Assembly: GCF_000425145.1 (NCBI RefSeq)
Contig: NZ_AULF01000023.1
Coordinates: forward strand, 26,589 to 90,588
Direction of reading: 5' to 3'
Source of the DNA: Pedobacter glucosidilyticus DSM 23534
GTDB taxonomy: Bacteria; Bacteroidota; Bacteroidia; Sphingobacteriales; Sphingobacteriaceae
Length of the DNA stretch: 64,000 nucleotides
The notes under the pieces are model-generated. The model was not told the origin of the DNA. It did not search any database and saw only the letters and a list, made by a program, of their open reading frames with translations. Made by a program: the position numbers and the translations under genes. Below are positions 26,629-35,401 of the stretch, piece by piece. How positions within the stretch are numbered: position 1 is the first letter of the stretch; every line of letters starts with the position of its first letter.

Positions 26629-29151
26629 ATGAAATTAAAACTACTACGCTCTTTTAAGACTTTAATAACTTTATTACTTACTTCACAATTTCTTTTTGCC
26701 CAAGAAGGCACAGGTTGGAATGATATTACAACTGTTCAAGAACAAGCACAACGTGTGCATTTACAAAATTATGAAGGAAGTTTAATTACCAGAGCGTGGA
26801 ATAATGGTGATGCAAATTACATGGATACAAACGGTGCTACTTCAAGTAATTTCAATACAACTAATTCTACAAGTGGTTATTCTTTTATTGAAAATGGAGT
26901 TAATAGAACCCATACTTTTTCGCTTTTTAAATTTCCAGGAAATCGCTCTGAGATAAGAATACATGATGACTATGTTGACGGAACAAGACAATTTGAAGGT
27001 TTTGTTACTATAAATGACAATGTTTTTTCTGATAATGCAGTATTTCAAATATTTGGAGGTATTATAGAAAACGGCGTACAAAGAGCCACTTTACTACAAA
27101 TTAGAGGAGACGCTTTTTCAAATGGAGGAACTTTAAGGGTTGTTTCTAATGGAACATTTGATATGATCGGGAATACAACCATTGCAACAAATATCCTCAA
27201 TCAAGAAGTCAAAATTAACGTTATTCACGAACAACAAACAGCTACAAAAGCAGGCAAGATTTACTTCTTTGTTAATGGTGTTTTAAGACTCACTTTGTCA
27301 GAAAATTTCACTCCTAACAATGTGGATGGAAATTATTTTAAATATGGATGTTACGGGCGTGAAGATGAGCCAAGTACAAATAGCATTGTAAATTCTCAAG
27401 TACAATGGAGAAATGTAAGGCTTTGGGAAGGAGGAACTTATGCGCCTAGTAATACGCCTAATCCTGCTGTGCCTACAGGTTTATCAGCTTCAATTGTTAG
27501 TCCAACTGCTGTTAACCTTTCTTGGACAGATGTAAGTCATGATACTGGTTATACCTTACAAGTATCAACTACAAGTGCAACTACCGGTTTCTCAGATTTA
27601 ACAACTACAAATTTTAATGTTAAAACGTTTCAAGCAACAGGTTTAACAGCCGGCATTGACTATTGGTTTAGAGTAAGAGCTAATGGTGTTAGTAACTCTG
27701 CCTTTTCTAATGCTATATTCGTTAATACAACTAATATGCCTTTTGCTAATGCTTCTAACGCTATTTGGCAGTATAATTTTGGTACACAAGCAGCAACATT
27801 TACAGTAGGGGCAGCAACATATACCACAGGTGGTACTGCTAGTGGCGGTTCAAATCCTTTAACTTCTCCAGGAGAAGGCCAAAGTGCAACTATTAGAGTT
27901 AATAGTAACGCAAATGGAGGTTTTAGGTTAGTTACATCCGGTACAAATTTTACTAATGGAAGTAATGGTGCAAGACTAGCCGTATACCCTGCAACAGGAG
28001 GAAGTGTTAATAAATTTTACATTACAAATATTGGAACTACGGCTCAAGCACCAAGAATAGCAACCAATTTATTTAGTTTGAGTATGAATGTGAAGTTTGT
28101 ATTTGGAACTAATGGTACCTATCAATTACTAGTGGGAGATGGAGGTGCTACTACTGCAGGTTCAAGCGGATCAAATTTACAGAATACAGACCCTGTATTT
28201 GCGGTAATTAGATGGCAACCACAATCAAATGGTAACTATAATTTTGCGACAAGAGTAGGGGCTACAAGTACTTACACCAATATTTCTGGAGTTACTTTGA
28301 GTAACGGTACAGAATTTAATATGAGAATGTTTTGTAATAATTCGGCACAGCCATTAGACTATACTATCGGTACTCAAAGCTATACTGTAACAGCAGGCTC
28401 TTACCATATTTGGATTAATAACACACGCTTAACTACAACAGGAAGTAATCATAATTTTAGCGCTGCGGGCTTATCAGCCGATGCTAAATTAGATTTTATT
28501 TCTCTTATTGTTAATAACAATTCTAATGCAGATGGAGAGATTATCTTGGATGATCTCAGATATGCAAATTTTTTAGCAGATTTAAATGACCCTACGGTTT
28601 TACCAGTTTCTTTAATAGGTTTTGATGCCAGAAGAGTTTTCAATAGCGTAAGTCTAAATTGGAGTACCGCGTCAGAGTCTGATAACGCTAGGTTTGAGAT
28701 AGAAAGAGCTAATGATGATGGGATTTTTGTTAAAATAGGCGAGAAAGAAGGAGCTGACAATAGTAATAGCACTTTAGATTATCATTTTATTGATAATAAT
28801 CCCTTTAACGGAAATAATTACTACCGTTTAAAGCAAATAGATTTTAATGGCAAATATGAATATTTTGGGCCTAGAGTAGTTAATTATAGTTTAGAAAATC
28901 TAAACACAAGCTATATATATAAATTATCTGCTAATGAGTATCATGTGGTTATTCACGCTATAAGTCAACATCAGGGTACTTTAAGTATAAGTAATTTAAA
29001 TGGTCAAAAAGTATACGAGCAAAAAATTATAATTAAAGAAGGTGAAAATACCTATCCAATTTCTTTAGCAGGGGTAGCAGATGGTATTTACTTATTAAAC
29101 CTATCATCTAAAGAACTTGCTAACACCATAAAATTTGTAAAACAGCCTTAA
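26629..29151 (+). CDS. Secreted polysaccharide-lyase-7-like protein with FN3 and type IX sorting domain
   Basis: The ATG at 26629 gives a proper signal peptide (ending LFAQ, residue 24); a codon ten residues earlier is less fitting. The 840-residue product has a jelly-roll domain (about 25-280) with PL7-like motifs RSEIR (106-110), QIF (140-142) and YFKYGCYG (236-243), an FN3 domain (about 280-370), a Thr/Gly/Asn-rich beta region (about 375-655) and a type IX secretion sorting tail (about 765-840). PL7 alginate lyases have QIH; here Phe replaces the His, so activity and substrate are uncertain. It is followed 18 bases later by a paralogue. Confidence 0.8.
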   Translation: MKLKLLRSFKTLITLLLTSQFLFAQEGTGWNDITTVQEQAQRVHLQNYEGSLITRAWNNGDANYMDTNGATSSNFNTTNSTSGYSFIENGVNRTHTFSLFKFPGNRSEIRIHDDYVDGTRQFEGFVTINDNVFSDNAVFQIFGGIIENGVQRATLLQIRGDAFSNGGTLRVVSNGTFDMIGNTTIATNILNQEVKINVIHEQQTATKAGKIYFFVNGVLRLTLSENFTPNNVDGNYFKYGCYGREDEPSTNSIVNSQVQWRNVRLWEGGTYAPSNTPNPAVPTGLSASIVSPTAVNLSWTDVSHDTGYTLQVSTTSATTGFSDLTTTNFNVKTFQATGLTAGIDYWFRVRANGVSNSAFSNAIFVNTTNMPFANASNAIWQYNFGTQAATFTVGAATYTTGGTASGGSNPLTSPGEGQSATIRVNSNANGGFRLVTSGTNFTNGSNGARLAVYPATGGSVNKFYITNIGTTAQAPRIATNLFSLSMNVKFVFGTNGTYQLLVGDGGATTAGSSGSNLQNTDPVFAVIRWQPQSNGNYNFATRVGATSTYTNISGVTLSNGTEFNMRMFCNNSAQPLDYTIGTQSYTVTAGSYHIWINNTRLTTTGSNHNFSAAGLSADAKLDFISLIVNNNSNADGEIILDDLRYANFLADLNDPTVLPVSLIGFDARRVFNSVSLNWSTASESDNARFEIERANDDGIFVKIGEKEGADNSNSTLDYHFIDNNPFNGNNYYRLKQIDFNGKYEYFGPRVVNYSLENLNTSYIYKLSANEYHVVIHAISQHQGTLSISNLNGQKVYEQKIIIKEGENTYPISLAGVADGIYLLNLSSKELANTIKFVKQP

Positions 29152-29169
29152 ATTATAAATATTTTAATC

Positions 29170-30144
29170 ATGAAAAAAATCACCTTAACTACGATTTTGT
29201 TGGCGGTATCTATACAACTAATTGCCCAAATCCCCGTAAGTCAAATTAATTGGGAAAACTATAATCCTAAAAAGAAAATACACCTCTGTAACGAGGTTGG
29301 TAAACACATGATGTACGATTGGACAGCGCATCAAGAGTTACATACTTCGGTGGGTAAAAATGCTAGTTATACCTACAACGCAAAAGATAAAACTGAAACA
29401 TTTCAGTTATATGATAAGAAATCTAACCGAGCAGAAATTAGGTTGATAAACGAGTATGAATACGGAGCCCGTCAGTTTGAAGGTTATGTAACCATTTTTA
29501 AACCCTTAGATGATGAATGTTTAATGCAAATTTGGGGGAGCCACGAAGGCGCAACTCAATTTATGTTGAGAGGTTTTCATGAAGATAATGGAAGCTTAAC
29601 CATTAATTGTGGATCTTCTTCCAGAATTAAAGTGATGGATAATATTTACGGGAAAGAAATAAAAGTTAATGTAATACACTTACAAGAAGATGTAGGTAAT
29701 AAATTTATGGTTTATTTAAATGATAAGAAGGTTTTTGAGCTGCCAGATAACGAAAAAGCTATCAACAATTTCAACGGAAATTATCATAAATATGGTGTTT
29801 ATGGTACAGTAAGAGATGGTCATGAAAGCCCTAAGGTAATATGGCGTAACGTTCAACATTTTAAAGATAAAGGTGGTAAAATGTATGATAAACAGGAACA
29901 AAAAATTAATTATCCGCCCTTAGCAGTTAAAAAAGTAGGAGATGCTGATTTTGATGCAGGAGCAAGTTCTAGCGCAAAATTGCCTTTAATTTACAGAAGC
30001 TCTGACTTAACAGTTGCAACCATTACACCAGAAGGTAAAGTGCATATTGTAGGTCCAGGCAAGACACTTATTCTGGCTTTTCATGAAGGTAATCATCAAT
30101 ATCATCCAAATAGCGAGTTAAGAGAACTTGTGGTGGAGAAATAG
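29170..30144 (+). CDS. Secreted polysaccharide-lyase-7-like paralogue
   Basis: The 324-residue protein has a signal peptide (1-20) and a jelly-roll domain (about 21-232) clearly related to that of the preceding gene: RAEIR at 87-91, QIW at 120-122, YHKYGVYG at 205-212, and shared VNVIH and VIWRNV strands. As in the neighbour, the His of the PL7 QIH motif is missing, here replaced by Trp. The C-terminus (about 245-324) looks like an Ig-like beta module (LPLIYRSSDLTVATITPEGK), with no type IX tail. The pair probably arose by duplication and acts on the same or related glycans. Confidence 0.78.
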   Translation: MKKITLTTILLAVSIQLIAQIPVSQINWENYNPKKKIHLCNEVGKHMMYDWTAHQELHTSVGKNASYTYNAKDKTETFQLYDKKSNRAEIRLINEYEYGARQFEGYVTIFKPLDDECLMQIWGSHEGATQFMLRGFHEDNGSLTINCGSSSRIKVMDNIYGKEIKVNVIHLQEDVGNKFMVYLNDKKVFELPDNEKAINNFNGNYHKYGVYGTVRDGHESPKVIWRNVQHFKDKGGKMYDKQEQKINYPPLAVKKVGDADFDAGASSSAKLPLIYRSSDLTVATITPEGKVHIVGPGKTLILAFHEGNHQYHPNSELRELVVEK

Positions 30145-30184
30145 TTGCCTTTTAGGATAAATTTTAGATAGCTAATCTCATTTA

Positions 30185-30207
30185 AGGAATTATATGTTAT
30201 AATTCCT
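30185..30207. promoter_or_regulatory. Perfect inverted repeat upstream of the toxin-antitoxin genes
   Basis: AGGAATTATA and TATAATTCCT are exact 10-bp arms around TGT. It lies just upstream of the -33 region of the presumed promoter (-7 box TAATTTTG at 30234-30241). Antitoxins commonly bind such repeats to autoregulate. It is not followed by a T-run, so a terminator is less likely. Confidence 0.6.
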
Positions 30208-30233
30208 AATAGTGTAATATTTAATACTTCTAT

Positions 30234-30241
30234 TAATTTTG
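30234..30241 (+). promoter_or_regulatory. Possible -7 element of the toxin-antitoxin operon
   Basis: TAATTTTG fits TAnnTTTG and lies 23 bases before the antitoxin ATG. The -33 element is not clear. Confidence 0.45.
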
Positions 30242-30264
30242 TATATCATCTTAAAACTTTAAAA

Positions 30265-30489
30265 ATGGACAGCATTACCATATATCCTAAAAATGATAAG
30301 CAAAAATCTTTGCTTCAATCCTTATTGGAGGAAATGAAAGTTCGTTTTGAAATAGTAAAATCTGATGATGAGGCTTTATTTAGTAAAGATGAATATTTTG
30401 CAAAGATAGATAATTCTATTAAGCAAGCGGACTCCGGAAAAGTAAAAAGGCTATCTAAAGAAGAGCAAAAGAAGTTTTTAGGTTTATGA
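30265..30489 (+). CDS. Antitoxin of a YoeB-type toxin-antitoxin pair
   Basis: This 74-residue acidic/basic protein has an N-terminal beta segment (MDSITIYPKNDKQKSLLQSL) and a helical C-terminus (YFAKIDNSIKQADSGKVKRLSKEEQKKFL), similar to DUF2683-type antitoxins found before Txe/YoeB toxins in Bacteroidota. The stop overlaps the toxin start by four bases (ATGA), the usual arrangement. Its C-terminus should wrap and block the toxin; the N-terminus may bind the inverted repeat at 30185-30207. Confidence 0.75.
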   Translation: MDSITIYPKNDKQKSLLQSLLEEMKVRFEIVKSDDEALFSKDEYFAKIDNSIKQADSGKVKRLSKEEQKKFLGL

Positions 30490-30761
30490 GTTATGCTTTA
30501 GAACTAACTGATGAAGCTGTTTTAGATATTGAAAAACATAAAAAAGCAGGCGACAAGAAAGTTCTAATAAAAATAGATAAGCTTTTAAATGAATTACGAG
30601 AAAATCCTACAAAAGGAACAGGCAAGCCTGAGAAACTAAAATATTTTAAGGCTGTAGTTTGGTCGCATAGAATTACAGATAAACATCGTTTAGTTTATCA
30701 GATTATGGATGATAAATTAATTATTTTAGTTCTGGCTTTTTGGGGACACTATGAAGATTAA
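30486..30761 (+). CDS. Txe/YoeB-family mRNA interferase toxin
   Basis: The 91-residue protein has the RelE-fold YoeB features: E49, WSHRITDKHRLVYQI (59-73, including R62 and H67-R68) and the C-terminal GHYED (H88-Y89). YoeB-type toxins cut mRNA in the ribosomal A site. Length is normal (YoeB 84 residues). Translation is coupled to the antitoxin through the ATGA overlap. A strong hairpin terminator closes the unit. Confidence 0.88.
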   Translation: MSYALELTDEAVLDIEKHKKAGDKKVLIKIDKLLNELRENPTKGTGKPEKLKYFKAVVWSHRITDKHRLVYQIMDDKLIILVLAFWGHYED

Positions 30762-30811
30762 TAGAAATAACTTTTTAGCCTTATTAACTGTTTAATAATT
30801 ATCTCACTGAT

Positions 30812-30853
30812 AAAAAAAGCCTTAAATACAGTACGTATTTAAGGCTTTTTTTA
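30812..30853. terminator. Bidirectional terminator between the toxin and the FadL-like gene
   Basis: AAAAAAGCCTTAAATAC pairs perfectly with GTATTTAAGGCTTTTTT around a short AGTAC loop, with A and T runs on each side, so it can end transcripts from both converging genes. Confidence 0.9.
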
Positions 30854-30869
30854 TGATGTTTAACTTGTG

Positions 30870-32339
30870 TTAAAATCTAGCTCCAAAAGTGATACTAACA
30901 GCCGTTACGTTAGTTTTAGTATCTGCAAACGGCGTAACTTGTGGATTATCAAAAGTATAAAAAGAGGTAGATAAGACACTATTTTGTTGATGCTGAACCG
31001 CTAAATCTAGCGTATAAGAACCAAAGCGATAACCAATTCCTCCGGTATATCTATTAGCTTTATAATCTAAATCTTGATAAGGGCTTCCTAAATTTCTATA
31101 ACCTGCTCTTAAAGCTACATTATTGGTTACTTTATACTCTGCACCTAAACCAATATTGATACTTTCTTGATAAGTAGAAGCTATTTGCCTATTGGTATTG
31201 ATGTTTAAAGCATTTTCATCAGACCTAAATTTAATAGTAGAAAAGTCCTGATAATTAATATCAGCACTAATAAAACCTTTATTTCCAATAAAGAAAGATA
31301 TACCTCCGTTTACTTTTAAAGGCGTATTTAAACGATAAGAAAAAGGAAAGGAATTATTATCAGTGATAAAATTATTATCTGGATCTCTTAAGGAAAGTTC
31401 CTCATAATAATCGTCATCTATGCTGTAATAAGTTGGTGTTTCTAAAGATAAACCTAATCTGATTTCTTTAACAGGTTTTAAAATAGCACCTATTTTAAAG
31501 TTTACACCAGAACCTCGGGTATCAAAGCTCTTGGCGAAATTAGCATTATAATTTACGCCATCAACGAAGTTAAGCCCTTGTTCATTTAATAGTTCTTCTG
31601 AACGGTAATTAATAGATGCTAAACCTAATCCAAAACCTAGATAAAATTTATTGCTAAAATTCATCCCTAAAGAAAAGTCAACATTAGACTGCCCACCTTT
31701 CCTATCATAGGAAACCGCTTGATCTGCATCTATAGCAGTATTATTTACATAATTACCATTAGGTGTCCCTGGAATTTCATCATCAATTAATCTTGCCACA
31801 TAAGCTACATTGGTAAGTCTATTGTCAAGTTGTCCTCCTTGTGAAATAGGACGATTTGCTATCTCAGTAAAATAATCACTTATACCATTAGCATTGGTAA
31901 CTCCACTAAAAGAAAGTTCATTTCTAAAAAAGTTGTTTTTTTGGTAGCCAATACCAAAGTTTATGGATACAAGACCTTTCTTTAAATCGCCTGTTCTGTA
32001 TGTTGGGCTATGAAAAACTACACCTAAATTATTAATATTAAGGTTGCCCAAAGAGGATTCGGAGTTCTGCCCTAAATAGGTTGTTTTATTTGAAGAGTTA
32101 ACATAGCCAGGTGTAAAACTAAACTCAGAGCTGCTAAACATACCCAAGCCTGCTGGGTTGCCGTATAAAGAACTTAAATCTCCGCCCAAAGAAGTATGTG
32201 GGCCACCTAAACCACCAAATCTAGCGGTTACGCTACTCTCTGTTCCCGAGAATTTAAGTGCATCAGATGTATATTGCGCAGAAACACTTGAAATAGTGCC
32301 TACTATAAAAGTTGAAAGAACAAATATTTTTAATTTCAT
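30870..32339 (-). CDS. OmpP1/FadL-like outer-membrane porin
   Basis: The 489-residue protein has a signal peptide (1-21) and a mature N-terminus DALKFSGTESSVTARFGGLGGPHTSLGGDLSSLYGNPAGLGMF typical of the FadL/aromatic-hydrocarbon transporter-like barrels in its placement of Gly, Ser and the NPAG motif. The remainder is barrel strands ending in VTAVSITFGARF. FadL proteins let hydrophobic compounds through the outer membrane; in Bacteroidota many relatives have unproven substrates. It is monocistronic, ending at a bidirectional terminator. Confidence 0.75.
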   Translation of the reverse strand: MKLKIFVLSTFIVGTISSVSAQYTSDALKFSGTESSVTARFGGLGGPHTSLGGDLSSLYGNPAGLGMFSSSEFSFTPGYVNSSNKTTYLGQNSESSLGNLNINNLGVVFHSPTYRTGDLKKGLVSINFGIGYQKNNFFRNELSFSGVTNANGISDYFTEIANRPISQGGQLDNRLTNVAYVARLIDDEIPGTPNGNYVNNTAIDADQAVSYDRKGGQSNVDFSLGMNFSNKFYLGFGLGLASINYRSEELLNEQGLNFVDGVNYNANFAKSFDTRGSGVNFKIGAILKPVKEIRLGLSLETPTYYSIDDDYYEELSLRDPDNNFITDNNSFPFSYRLNTPLKVNGGISFFIGNKGFISADINYQDFSTIKFRSDENALNINTNRQIASTYQESINIGLGAEYKVTNNVALRAGYRNLGSPYQDLDYKANRYTGGIGYRFGSYTLDLAVQHQQNSVLSTSFYTFDNPQVTPFADTKTNVTAVSITFGARF

Positions 32340-32441
32340 GTTTTTTGTAAGGATAATTATCAGTTGTATAAGTTTTAACCACTGATATTTAAATGAAAAT
32401 ACATCTTTATATATTAAGCTTTATCAACACATTCTTTTTTA

Positions 32442-32511
32442 TGTCAGGCTGAGCGGAGTCGAAGCCTTTTTGAGATTTTCAGACTATATTTCGACTCCGC
32501 TCAATGTGACA
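32442..32511. repeat. Inverted-repeat REP-like element (GAGCGGAGTCGAA)
   Basis: The left arm TGTCAGGCTGAGCGGAGTCGAA is nearly complementary to the right arm 32490-32511 (TTCGACTCCGCTC then ATGTGACA). This 22-bp imperfect palindrome with a 26-base loop is a dispersed intergenic element familiar from Bacteroidota genomes. It lies between two minus-strand genes and could terminate transcription. Confidence 0.75.
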
Positions 32512-32527
32512 AAAAAATATGATAAAA

Positions 32528-33559
32528 CTATCTTGAAGGTCTTCCACCACCAGAACTACTGCCTCCAGATGAACCTCTGCTGCTACCACCAGAACTGCCA
32601 CCACTGCTAGAAGGCGGACTATAACTAGGAGAAGGAGAGTAACTAGGTCTTTCAGTTCTAGCAGGTCTACTACTTTCAGTACGAGCAGGTCTGCTTTGTT
32701 GAGCTTCTGACCTTGTAGGTCTGCTACTTTCTGTTGGACGAGATGAGCTTCCACTAGAAGAGGGTCTTGTACCAGAAGTTGCTGGGCGGCTGTAATCTCC
32801 ACCATAACTTTCTCTAGTTGGTCTAGATGATGTTCCAGCAGGTCTGCTTGAACTAACCGGCCCTGTAGGACGAGGAATTCTACTTACACTACTTCCATCA
32901 GCGTTAACAGGTCTAGTTGCCACACTTCCTCTTGATGGCCTTGGGTTATTAGGTCTGGTAATAACACCAATGCCCGGATAAAATCCGCCACCCCACAAAC
33001 CACCATTGCCTATCCAGCCACCACCCCAAGGGTTGTTAAAAGAATATATTCCCCAATATGGAGATCCTAGAGGGCTGTACCAAGGGTTATAAGCCCAACT
33101 GTTCCATCCCCAATTGTTCCAACCCCAGTTATTCCAGCCTAAGTTCCAATTATTCCAACCCCAGTTGTTCCAGCCTAGATTAAAACCAAAACCGGGTCTG
33201 TTCCAGCTATTCCATCCCCAATTATTCCATCCCATAGAAAATGCTGGGTCAAAATAAGGGTCAAAAGCTAAATTGTTATTATAATAATGGTCTCTCCAGT
33301 TGTATTCGTTACGATTTTCTATATCTAAACGCGGTCTGTTTTCTTCTTCATAAGCATAATCATCAGTAGAATAATCATAACTATGGTTGTTAGCATTAGC
33401 TGCTGGCCTTGGCGTAAATGTCAAGGCTTTGGCTTCTACTTCCGAGTTGTAAACATCATCGTACAAAGCCGTTTGTGTAGCGATATTGCCGGTAGCACAA
33501 CCACCTAGAATTAGAGCAATCCCCCCACTCATTACCGATAAAATAACTCTATTTTTCAT
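32528..33559 (-). CDS. Lipoprotein with Trp/Asn/Gly repeats and a Ser/Arg/Pro-rich tail
   Basis: The 343-residue protein has a lipoprotein signal with the lipobox LGGC (residues 18-21). About residues 105-185 consist of repeated GWNNWGWNNW-type units rich in Trp, Asn and Gly; about 210-343 is a low-complexity tail of Ser, Arg, Pro, Thr and Gly ending in SSGGSSRGSSGGSSSGGGRP. Both parts are probably disordered or cell-surface. Family unknown. It is divergent from proS. Confidence 0.7.
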   Translation of the reverse strand: MKNRVILSVMSGGIALILGGCATGNIATQTALYDDVYNSEVEAKALTFTPRPAANANNHSYDYSTDDYAYEEENRPRLDIENRNEYNWRDHYYNNNLAFDPYFDPAFSMGWNNWGWNSWNRPGFGFNLGWNNWGWNNWNLGWNNWGWNNWGWNSWAYNPWYSPLGSPYWGIYSFNNPWGGGWIGNGGLWGGGFYPGIGVITRPNNPRPSRGSVATRPVNADGSSVSRIPRPTGPVSSSRPAGTSSRPTRESYGGDYSRPATSGTRPSSSGSSSRPTESSRPTRSEAQQSRPARTESSRPARTERPSYSPSPSYSPPSSSGGSSGGSSRGSSGGSSSGGGRPSR

Positions 33560-33677
33560 GTTGTATATTTTTTAAGGTCTTAAAGACAATTTTGGTCTAT
33601 TTATAACATACGTTTATTAGACGTAAAATATTACAATTGGTTGCATCAAACCTAAAATTATTAGTGTAATATTTTTA

Positions 33678-33685
33678 TAACTTTG
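33678..33685 (+). promoter_or_regulatory. -7 element of proS
   Basis: TAACTTTG fits the Bacteroidota -7 box. It overlaps an in-frame TTG at 33683, so translation must begin downstream, supporting the ATG at 33734. No clear -33 element. Confidence 0.5.
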
Positions 33686-33733
33686 AGCTCTAAAATCAAT
33701 CATAAAAATACAAAAATTATTCCAAATCAGCTC

Positions 33734-35206
33734 ATGAGTAAAGGATTAACAAGCAGATCAGAAGACTATTCACAATGGTATAACGAATTAGTAGCAAAGG
33801 CCGACCTTGCAGAACACTCTGCCGTTAGAGGTTGTATGGTGATTAAGCCCTATGGATACTCTATTTGGGAGAAAATGCAGGCTGTTTTGGATCAGAAATT
33901 TAAAGAAACTGGCCACAGCAACGCTTATTTTCCTTTATTCATCCCTAAGTCATTTTTTTCTAAAGAAGCATCTCACGTAGATGGTTTTGCAACTGAGTGT
34001 GCCGTGGTTACACATTATCGATTAAAAAATGATGGTAATGGTAATATCATTGTAGATGAAGATGCCAAGCTAGAAGAAGAATTAATTGTTAGGCCAACAT
34101 CAGAAACCATTATCTGGAATACTTATAAAGGTTGGATACAATCTTATCGAGATTTGCCAATTTTAGTAAACCAATGGGCTAATGTGGTACGTTGGGAAAT
34201 GCGTACACGTTTATTTTTACGCACTGCAGAGTTTTTATGGCAGGAAGGCCATACAGCGCATGCAACCGCAGAAGAAGCTATTGCAGAAACCGAGCAAATG
34301 CTTGATGTGTATGCAGATTTTGCAGAAAACTGGATGGCTTTACCCGTAGTAAAAGGTAAGAAAACCGCTAATGAGCGTTTTGCAGGAGCTTTAGATACCT
34401 ATTGTATTGAAGCTTTAATGCAAGATGGTAAAGCCTTACAAGCTGGAACTTCGCATTTTTTGGGGCAGAATTTTGCCAAAGCTTTTGATGTAAAATTTAC
34501 CAGTAAAGAAGGTAAGCAAGAGTTTGTTTGGGCTACTTCATGGGGGGTTTCTACCCGTTTAATGGGGGCTTTAATTATGGCTCATTCTGATGATAGCGGA
34601 TTGGTATTACCTCCAAAATTAGCTCCAATTCAGGTTGTTATTGTACCTATTTATAAAGGAGAAGAAGAATTAGCTAAAATTTCTGAAGCTGTTGATGTAA
34701 TCATCAAAGATTTAAAGAAAAAAAGCATTTCTGTTAAATATGACGACCGCGACACGCAAAGGCCAGGCTATAAATTTGCAGAATATGAACTAAAAGGTGT
34801 ACCAGTGCGTTTGGCTATGGGTGGAAGAGATTTAGAGAATAACACTGTTGAGCTTGCCAGAAGAGATACTAAAACAAAAGAAACGGTATCAAGAGACGGT
34901 ATAGCCGATAGAATTGAACTTTTATTAGAAGAAATTCAACAAAGCATATACCATAAAGCTTTACAGTTTAGAACAGAAAATACTAGAAAAGTAGATTCTT
35001 ATGACGATTTTAAAAAGGCTTTAGACGAAACGCCAGGTTTTATTGCAGCACATTGGGACGGCACTTCTGAAACCGAAGCTAAAATTAAAGAAGAAACAAA
35101 AGCTACCATTAGATGTATTCCTTTAAATAACGAGCAGGAAGAAGGTGTTTGTATGGTAACTGGAAAACCATCTAGCCAAAGAGTATTATTTGCAAGGGCT
35201 TATTAG
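33734..35206 (+). CDS. proS: Prolyl-tRNA synthetase, archaeal/eukaryotic-like type
   Basis: The ATG at 33734 ([20 protein letters not shown]) is preferred over the TTG at 33683, because the shorter form matches family N-termini and the promoter box sits upstream. The 490-residue class II synthetase has [40 protein letters not shown] (motif 2) and [16 protein letters not shown], and lacks the editing INS domain of the bacterial type. It charges tRNA-Pro with proline. This form is standard in Bacteroidota. Confidence 0.96.
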   Translation: MSKGLTSRSEDYSQWYNELVAKADLAEHSAVRGCMVIKPYGYSIWEKMQAVLDQKFKETGHSNAYFPLFIPKSFFSKEASHVDGFATECAVVTHYRLKNDGNGNIIVDEDAKLEEELIVRPTSETIIWNTYKGWIQSYRDLPILVNQWANVVRWEMRTRLFLRTAEFLWQEGHTAHATAEEAIAETEQMLDVYADFAENWMALPVVKGKKTANERFAGALDTYCIEALMQDGKALQAGTSHFLGQNFAKAFDVKFTSKEGKQEFVWATSWGVSTRLMGALIMAHSDDSGLVLPPKLAPIQVVIVPIYKGEEELAKISEAVDVIIKDLKKKSISVKYDDRDTQRPGYKFAEYELKGVPVRLAMGGRDLENNTVELARRDTKTKETVSRDGIADRIELLLEEIQQSIYHKALQFRTENTRKVDSYDDFKKALDETPGFIAAHWDGTSETEAKIKEETKATIRCIPLNNEQEEGVCMVTGKPSSQRVLFARAY

Positions 35207-35306
35207 GATGGGAAGTCTGATGTCCGATGACCGAAGTCTGAAGTTGAAAGTTCAGGGTTGAAAGTACAACGTAGAAAGACGGAAGACTGCTGTCTGAAGT
35301 ATGGCA
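35207..35306. repeat. GAAGTCTGAAG-type repetitive spacer
   Basis: The spacer after proS contains repeated GAAGTCTGA, GACCGAAGTCTGAAG, GAAAGTTC and GAAGACTGCTGTCTGAAG words. No ORF was found. It resembles low-complexity intergenic sequence dispersed in Sphingobacteriaceae genomes (recollection, not searched). Confidence 0.5.
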
Positions 35307-35314
35307 TATCAATA

Positions 35315-35360
35315 AAAGAGTAGAATTAGCCTAAAGCAATAAATCCTAATTCTACTCTTT
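35315..35360. terminator. Hairpin terminator after proS
   Basis: AAAGAGTAGAATTAG (35315-35329) pairs perfectly with CTAATTCTACTCTTT (35346-35360); the loop is 16 bases. Stem of 15 bp with flanking A and T runs. Confidence 0.75.
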
Positions 35361-35401
35361 GTATAAAGCCTTCTATCTAAAATTTAATATCTAAAAACAG
35401 C

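Noticed and set aside
32479..32805. ORF on the minus strand inside the Trp-repeat lipoprotein gene, ending in CHIERSRNIV
   Set aside because: It is a different frame of the low-complexity Ser/Arg region and reads through the REP-like element; no signal, start context or conserved motif.
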